From: Pelomonas sp. Root1217
GTDB taxonomy: Bacteria > Pseudomonadota > Gammaproteobacteria > Burkholderiales > Burkholderiaceae_C
DNA: 64,000 nucleotides
Direction: 5' to 3'
NCBI RefSeq assembly: GCF_001425705.1
Contig: NZ_LMDC01000028.1
Location: 999,119-1,063,118, forward strand
The notes under the pieces: generated by a model
What the model saw: only the letters and a program-made list of their open reading frames with translations
Database searches by the model: none
What the model was told of the DNA's origin: nothing
Translations under genes and position numbers: made by a program
Shown: piece by piece, positions 59,457-64,000 of the stretch
Numbering within the stretch: the stretch's first letter is position 1
Layout of the letters: every line of letters begins with the position of its first letter

Positions 59457-60263
59457 ATGAACACCGACACCCGACTGCTGGACACGCAGCAAGCCTTCGA
59501 CAGCGTCGCCGCCGACTACGACGGCCCGCGCGGCAACAACATCGCCATTCAAGCCATGCGCGACGAGATGTGGCGCTGGCTGGCCTCCAGCTTCGCGCCT
59601 GCCAGCCGGCTGATCGACCTGGGCTGCGGCACCGGGTTGGACGCCGTGCATCTGGCGAGCCAGGGCCACCATGTGACGGCGACCGACTGGTCCGAGCGCA
59701 TGGTCGAACGCACGCGGGACCGCGCTCGCGACGCCGGCCTCGATGTGGACGCGCGCGCCATCGGTGCCCACGAGCTGAACCGGCTGGAGGGCAGCTTCGA
59801 CGGCGCCTATTCCAACCTCGGCCCACTGAACTGCGTGCCCGACCTGGGCGCCGCGGCTGGCGAATGCGCCCGCCTCATCAAACCCGGTGGCCGCCTCGTC
59901 TTCACCGTCATCGGGCGCTACTGCCCTTGGGAGGTCGCCCACTATGTGCGCCAACGCCGCTGGGCCCGCGCTGGCATCCGCTTCGCGCGCGACACGGTGG
60001 CCGTGGGCATGAACGGCCGCACGATCTGGACGCGCTACTACACGCCGGCCGAGTTCTACGCCGCGTTCGCGCCGCACTTCGAGCTGGAAGTGCAGCGCGG
60101 CCTGTGCGTCTTCGTGCCGCCGCCCTACCTGACCTGGCTGGCCGAGCGCCACCCGCGCTGGCACGAGCGGCTCTGGGCCCTGGACCGGCGCGTGGCCGGC
60201 TGGCCGGGCATCAACCGCCTGGGTGATCATTTCCTGCTCGTCATGCGCCGGCGCATGAGCTGA
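59457..60263 (+). CDS. SAM-dependent class I methyltransferase
   Basis: 268 residues. The SAM-binding motif LIDLGCGTGLDAVHLASQGHHVTATDWSERM near 57-85. NLGPLNCVPDL near 120 and RLIKPGGRLVFTVIGRYCPWE are the core's later strands. Likely methylates a sugar or lipid intermediate of the EPS locus. Its start is 11 bases from a divergent GTG. The end overlaps the flippase gene on the other strand by 37 bases. Confidence 0.85.
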   Translation: MNTDTRLLDTQQAFDSVAADYDGPRGNNIAIQAMRDEMWRWLASSFAPASRLIDLGCGTGLDAVHLASQGHHVTATDWSERMVERTRDRARDAGLDVDARAIGAHELNRLEGSFDGAYSNLGPLNCVPDLGAAAGECARLIKPGGRLVFTVIGRYCPWEVAHYVRQRRWARAGIRFARDTVAVGMNGRTIWTRYYTPAEFYAAFAPHFELEVQRGLCVFVPPPYLTWLAERHPRWHERLWALDRRVAGWPGINRLGDHFLLVMRRRMS

Positions 60264-61636
60264 ACGATCTCGTCGAGCAGGGGATGGCGGCACCAGCGCA
60301 AGGCCGCCACACAGGCGATGGGCGCGAGCGTCAACGGCACGGCCAGCACGGCCAGCGCCGCGAGCGCACTGCCACCCAGCGCCGCCCACAAAGCATGCGG
60401 CGTCTGGCCGAGATGCCGGGCCGCCAGCCAGAGCTGCACCGGCAGCGCCACGCAGGCGGCCGCACACAGCGCCCAGGCGAAGGACTGCAGGCTGCCATCA
60501 AAGAGCACGGCGCCCAGCGCCAGGCGCGCGACCAGCGTCACGCCCGTCGGCAGCGCGGCCAGCTCCGGCCGCCCGACCGCGGCCAGCGCGGCGTTGAGCT
60601 GCGTAAACACGAGGCCCAGAGCCGCTACCAGCGCGAGCGGCAGCACAGCTGGCGTGCAATCGGCCCAGGCCGGGCCGTAGAGCAGCCGCACCAGCGGTTC
60701 GCGATAGGCCACGGTGAGGGCGAGCAGCGGCCAGCCCAGGCCCGTCAGCAACGCGGTCGCTCGGCGCAGCGTCGGTTCCAGCGCCAGCGCCCGCGCATGC
60801 CGGTCGGCCAGCAGCGGCAATACGCCGAAGTTCAGGGCGCGGCCGGCCACCGTCTGCAGCAGGCTCACCACCGCCTGCGCACGACCCAACAGCCCCAGTT
60901 GATGCGCCCCGCCCAGACGCCCCAGCAGCAGGTCCGGCAGCAGGCCGTTCAGGCTGGCCAGGCTGCTGGACAACAGCGAGGCCCCGCCAAAGCCCAGCAT
61001 CCCGCTCCAGCCCTGCCAGGCCGGCCGCCAGCTCAGGCCCTCGGGCCGCATGCCGGCGTAGGCCAGGCCGCAGGCGGTTGCGGCCGCGAGCTGCGCCCAG
61101 ACCAACCCCATCGCGCCCGCGCCGCTGGCGCACAGCACCACCCCCACCAGCGCCTGCGTCAGCACGCCCAGCCACGACACGCGCGCAATGCGCGCCGCCG
61201 CCAGTGCGCGCAGCTGCAGCGCCGCCATCACGCCGCCGAAGGCCGACAACGGCAGGCCCAATGCCAGCACCTGCAACAGCGGCGCCAAGCCCGGCTGACC
61301 CAGCAACCGTGCCAACGGTTCGGCCAGCAGCGCCAGCGCCAGCGTCGTCACCAGCGTCGTGGACACCACCAGGCCCAGGCATGCGGAGAAGCGTGCCGGC
61401 GTCAGCTGGGGTTCACGCTGCAGATAAGCCGACACGCCGAAGTCGCGCAGCAGCTGGGCGGTGCTGAACACCGCCATCGCCAGCGCAAATAGGCCCAGCT
61501 CGGCGGGCAGCAGCAGGCGCGCCAGCACCAGGCCAAGCAGGAAGCGCATGCCGGTTTCGCCGATGGAGGACAGCAGATTGCCCAGCGCGGCGCGGCGCAC
61601 GTCGACGTGGCCCAGAGCAAGCGGCAAGGCGCTCAT
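60227..61636 (-). CDS. Oligosaccharide flippase (Wzx-like)
   Basis: 469 residues starting MSALPLALGHVDVRRAALGNLLSSIGETGMRFLLGLVLARLLLPAELGLFAL. About 12-14 hydrophobic segments; the N-terminal pattern (GNLLSS.G..GMRFLLGLVLARLLLP) is that of Wzx/MATE-type flippases. It would flip undecaprenyl-linked repeat units across the inner membrane. Another Met at 61756 exists but gives extra polar residues. The stop overlaps the methyltransferase. Confidence 0.85.
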   Translation of the reverse strand: MSALPLALGHVDVRRAALGNLLSSIGETGMRFLLGLVLARLLLPAELGLFALAMAVFSTAQLLRDFGVSAYLQREPQLTPARFSACLGLVVSTTLVTTLALALLAEPLARLLGQPGLAPLLQVLALGLPLSAFGGVMAALQLRALAAARIARVSWLGVLTQALVGVVLCASGAGAMGLVWAQLAAATACGLAYAGMRPEGLSWRPAWQGWSGMLGFGGASLLSSSLASLNGLLPDLLLGRLGGAHQLGLLGRAQAVVSLLQTVAGRALNFGVLPLLADRHARALALEPTLRRATALLTGLGWPLLALTVAYREPLVRLLYGPAWADCTPAVLPLALVAALGLVFTQLNAALAAVGRPELAALPTGVTLVARLALGAVLFDGSLQSFAWALCAAACVALPVQLWLAARHLGQTPHALWAALGGSALAALAVLAVPLTLAPIACVAALRWCRHPLLDEIVQLMRRRMTSRK

Positions 61637-61709
61637 TGGTGCATCCTTCGGCCTGCGGCCTGTCCCGCCAAGCGGGAGCGAGCTTGCTTGGGGCGGCCCG
61701 GCGCTGCGC

Positions 61710-62834
61710 TCATGCCGTGAGCGCATCCGAGTAGGCAGACACGAGGCTGCGGCCAAGCGCGGCGGGCGAGCAATGGGCGTCGAAGCGCGCGCGCACGCGC
61801 TGGCGCCGCTGCAACCACGGTTCGTTGGCGAGTTCGATCAGCGCATCAGCCAGCCGTGCCGCGTCGCCTACTGGCCACAGCCGTGCCGCCTGCTCGCCCG
61901 GCAGTGTGCCGAGCAGGCCGCGGAACGAGGGAATGTCAGTGACGATGGGACTCAGCCCGCAGGCCAGCGCCTCGATGACGCTGTAGCCCGAGCCCTCGCG
62001 GTGGCTGCCCTGGACGAGAAAGTCGGCCGCAGACATCAGCTGCTCGATGGCGGCGTGCGGCTGGGTGCCGAGCAGGTGCACGCGGCCGGCCAGCAGCGGG
62101 TCCCTGAGCCGCTCGCGTACGGCGTTGTAGAGCGGCGCCTTCCCAAAGCACATCCACAGCTGCAGGCCCGGCAGGCGCGGCACCGCCAGGGCAATGCCGT
62201 CGAGCACCGCCAGCGGGTCCTTGTTGGCGTTCAGGTGCCCGACCCAGAGCAGGCAAGGCGCGCCTGCCAGGCCGGTGATGCGACGCGCGTCGTCACGGTC
62301 ACGTGGGCGGAAGTCGCAGCTGGATTCGGGCACCTCGTAGATCCGGGTGCGGGCCGCGACGAGGCCGCGCCGCACGAAGGGCTGGGCCTGCTCGCGAGCG
62401 CTGAACATCAGACCACGGGCCCGCGCGAGCGCACGCCGCCAGCGCCACCACGTCCAGGGCCTGCCAGGCGGGCGGGCCGCATGGTCCTGCAACAGCAGCG
62501 GTACCGCCGGGGCCAGCGCGGCAAGCCAGTGGATCTCACGCGCAAAGTCCAGCCCCTGCAGATGCAGCACATCGGGATGCAGGCGCGCCAGCAGTTCCGC
62601 CAGTGGCGCGGACGGGTGGCGCCCATCGCCTGCGTCCAGGGGCAGGAAGTGGTAGTCCACGCCGTCCTGCGTCAGATGATCACGCCGGTTGCTGCATTGC
62701 ACGACGCTGACCTGTGCGCCGGCCTCGGCGGCCGACCGTCCGCAATGCACCAGGGTCGACCATTCCTGCAACAGCTGCTCGGGTGGCCTGCCGAGCGTGT
62801 CGAGGAAGGGGTTGATCTGGACGACGCGGAGCAT
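61710..62834 (-). CDS. Glycosyltransferase family 4 protein
   Basis: 374 residues. Starts MLRVVQINPFLDTLGRPPEQLLQEWSTLV. The C-terminal half has LLWVGHLNANKDPLAVLDGI and SHREGSGYSVIEALACGLSPIVTD, the E-x7-E donor-binding motif of GT4 enzymes. It lies upstream (in transcription) of the flippase, 73 bases before it, so part of the same biosynthesis operon. Confidence 0.85.
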   Translation of the reverse strand: MLRVVQINPFLDTLGRPPEQLLQEWSTLVHCGRSAAEAGAQVSVVQCSNRRDHLTQDGVDYHFLPLDAGDGRHPSAPLAELLARLHPDVLHLQGLDFAREIHWLAALAPAVPLLLQDHAARPPGRPWTWWRWRRALARARGLMFSAREQAQPFVRRGLVAARTRIYEVPESSCDFRPRDRDDARRITGLAGAPCLLWVGHLNANKDPLAVLDGIALAVPRLPGLQLWMCFGKAPLYNAVRERLRDPLLAGRVHLLGTQPHAAIEQLMSAADFLVQGSHREGSGYSVIEALACGLSPIVTDIPSFRGLLGTLPGEQAARLWPVGDAARLADALIELANEPWLQRRQRVRARFDAHCSPAALGRSLVSAYSDALTA

Positions 62835-62852
62835 GTCAGTGGCCCATCATCT

Positions 62853-64000
62853 TCACAGTGCGTGCAGTTGCGGGTCCCACAGCTTCACGGCGCGCTCCAG
62901 CCAGCGCAGCTCACGCGGGCTGTCATAGCGCGCCGTCCGGTAGCGCCAGGCCGAAGCGGCACGCAGCGCCGCCTTCTGCCAGCCGGGTGCGCGGATGTCC
63001 GTCAGCGTCGGGAAGCGACAGCCCAGCACGGTGCGGAAGTCGCGGATGCGCTCGCGCAGCGCGGGGCTGAGCCAGGGCGCATCCTTGTGGCACCAGTAGT
63101 CCACCCATTCTTTCTGCGCCCAGGCGTCGGCGCTGTCTGGGAAGGTGAAGCCGCGCGGCAGGGCGGGGTCGCGGGGCGTCCAGCGGCCATCGCCAAGCCG
63201 GCGCGGCGGCAGCGGCGTGTGGATGTGCAACATGATCTCGGCGGCCGGGTGCAGGCGCTTGACCTGGCGGATGAAGGCGAAAGTTTTCTCCGTCTCGCCC
63301 TCGGGGTCATGCGGCGGCGCCAGCATGAAGGAAAGCTCGGGCACCACGCCGTTGGCGCGGCAGGTTTCGACGACGGCCAGGGTCTGGTCGACCCTTGTGC
63401 CCTTGCGCATGTCACGCAGCATGCCATCGCTGGGTGACTCGGCGCCGATATAGGCCATACGCAACCGGCTGCGCCGCACCAGGGCCCAGGACGCGGCGGA
63501 CAGGCCTTGCAGCGCGTCGGCGCGGGCATAGCACCACCAGGGCATCTGCAGCCGCGCCAGCACCTCCAGGAGCGGCTGCATGTCGACCTCGCGGTCGAAG
63601 AAGTTGTGGTCGTAGAACTGCACCGAGTCTGCGCCGAAGCGGGTCTGCAATAGCCGCAGGTCACGCTCCAGGCGTTCGGCCTCGGGCAACGCCGTCTTGC
63701 CGCGGAACATCGCGGCCACGCCGCAGAAGGTGCAGCGGTAGCGGCAGCCCAGGGCCGCCTGGTAGCCGGTGGTGCGTCGGCCGAGATAGGTCGGTCCGAC
63801 ATAGCGCTGCGGGTCGTCGACCTCGTCGTAGCTGACGTCGAGTTGCAGCGGCGCCGTCGAGAAGGCGCGGTCGGCGTTGTGCACGATCTCGCCGTCGCGG
63901 CGCCATGACAGGCCGGCAACTTCGTCCAGCGGTGTGCGCTTGTTCAGCGCATCGAGCAGCTCCATGAAGCCCTGCTCGCCCTGGCCACGCAGTGCGTAGT
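62853..64000 (-). CDS. Radical SAM protein, probably B12-binding, truncated at the window edge
   Basis: At least 382 codons; the frame is open to the right edge of the window and has no obvious true start there. Immediately upstream of the Met at 63965 the frame reads YALRGQGEQGF, which continues the cobalamin-binding-like domain, so the real start is beyond 64000. The radical SAM motif is CRYRCTFC. Further parts are YIGAESPSDGMLRDMRKGTRVDQT and ELSFMLAPPHDPEGETE. Likely a B12-dependent radical SAM enzyme in polysaccharide or lipid synthesis, like the one at 54726. Confidence 0.85.
   Translation of the reverse strand, partial: YALRGQGEQGFMELLDALNKRTPLDEVAGLSWRRDGEIVHNADRAFSTAPLQLDVSYDEVDDPQRYVGPTYLGRRTTGYQAALGCRYRCTFCGVAAMFRGKTALPEAERLERDLRLLQTRFGADSVQFYDHNFFDREVDMQPLLEVLARLQMPWWCYARADALQGLSAASWALVRRSRLRMAYIGAESPSDGMLRDMRKGTRVDQTLAVVETCRANGVVPELSFMLAPPHDPEGETEKTFAFIRQVKRLHPAAEIMLHIHTPLPPRRLGDGRWTPRDPALPRGFTFPDSADAWAQKEWVDYWCHKDAPWLSPALRERIRDFRTVLGCRFPTLTDIRAPGWQKAALRAASAWRYRTARYDSPRELRWLERAVKLWDPQLHAL

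Overview
The window is high-GC DNA, mostly densely packed genes with ATGA-type overlaps. Its gene content points to a betaproteobacterium of the order Burkholderiales, in the Roseateles/Pelomonas/Mitsuaria part of the tree. The markers are a cys operon with a DUF934 gene, YbiB, a TrxR-like ferredoxin-NADP reductase beside FdxA, PEP-CTERM proteins with an HprK-related kinase, and several large TonB receptors. The genus is inferred from gene content only.

Layout. (1) 1-3701 (+): the tail of a CFA-synthase-like methyltransferase, then a chalcone-isomerase-like protein, an MFS carrier, a DUF3833 lipoprotein, an SDR and an NTF2-like protein, as one operon that looks lipid or stress related. (2) 3718-5070 (-): a thioredoxin-reductase-like flavoprotein and its Rrf2 repressor, whose start codon lies inside a 23-bp palindrome. 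(3) 5249-7780 (+): a LiaF-like membrane protein with a LytS-type kinase and a LytTR regulator. (4) 7840-16315: a sugar regulon of gluconokinase, GPH symporter, GH94 phosphorylase, LacI regulator and TonB receptor, tied together by three near-identical 14-bp operators. Cellobionate use is the best reading. (5) 16367-21446: YihY, a lipase, a LON-domain protein, a patatin lipoprotein, and an Lrp regulator with ornithine cyclodeaminase. (6) 21462-28167 (-): an M16 protease, a membrane protein, ExbB, ExbD and an unusual TonB-like protein. (7) 28411-34823: DUF4399 protein, a large HD-GYP sensor, twin outer-membrane proteins, YbiB. (8) 34935-43243: TSUP carrier, cysI-DUF934-cysH-cysD-cysN-cobA, fdxA and ferredoxin reductase, a complete sulfate/sulfite reduction block. 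(9) 43268-46851: DUF2845 and YciI proteins, then a TonB receptor under a TPP riboswitch. (10) 46888-52704: two identical tRNA-Asn genes followed by an accessory island. The 3' end of tRNA-Asn recurs twice downstream. The island holds two small membrane proteins (one resembling abortive-infection proteins), an AT-richer pair of AAA-TOPRIM ATPase/nuclease and D12 adenine methylase, and an XRE regulator. No integrase is visible. (11) 52712-64000: two divergent PEP-CTERM proteins, then radical SAM, HprK-like, nucleotidyltransferase, glycosyltransferase, methyltransferase and flippase genes of an extracellular-polysaccharide type locus that runs off the right edge.

The most promising undescribed system is the AAA-TOPRIM plus adenine-methylase pair (49189-51758) in the tRNA-Asn island. 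The best regulatory find is the TPP riboswitch in front of a TonB receptor that would otherwise be called a siderophore receptor. All family names come from reading the sequence and from memory; no database search was run.
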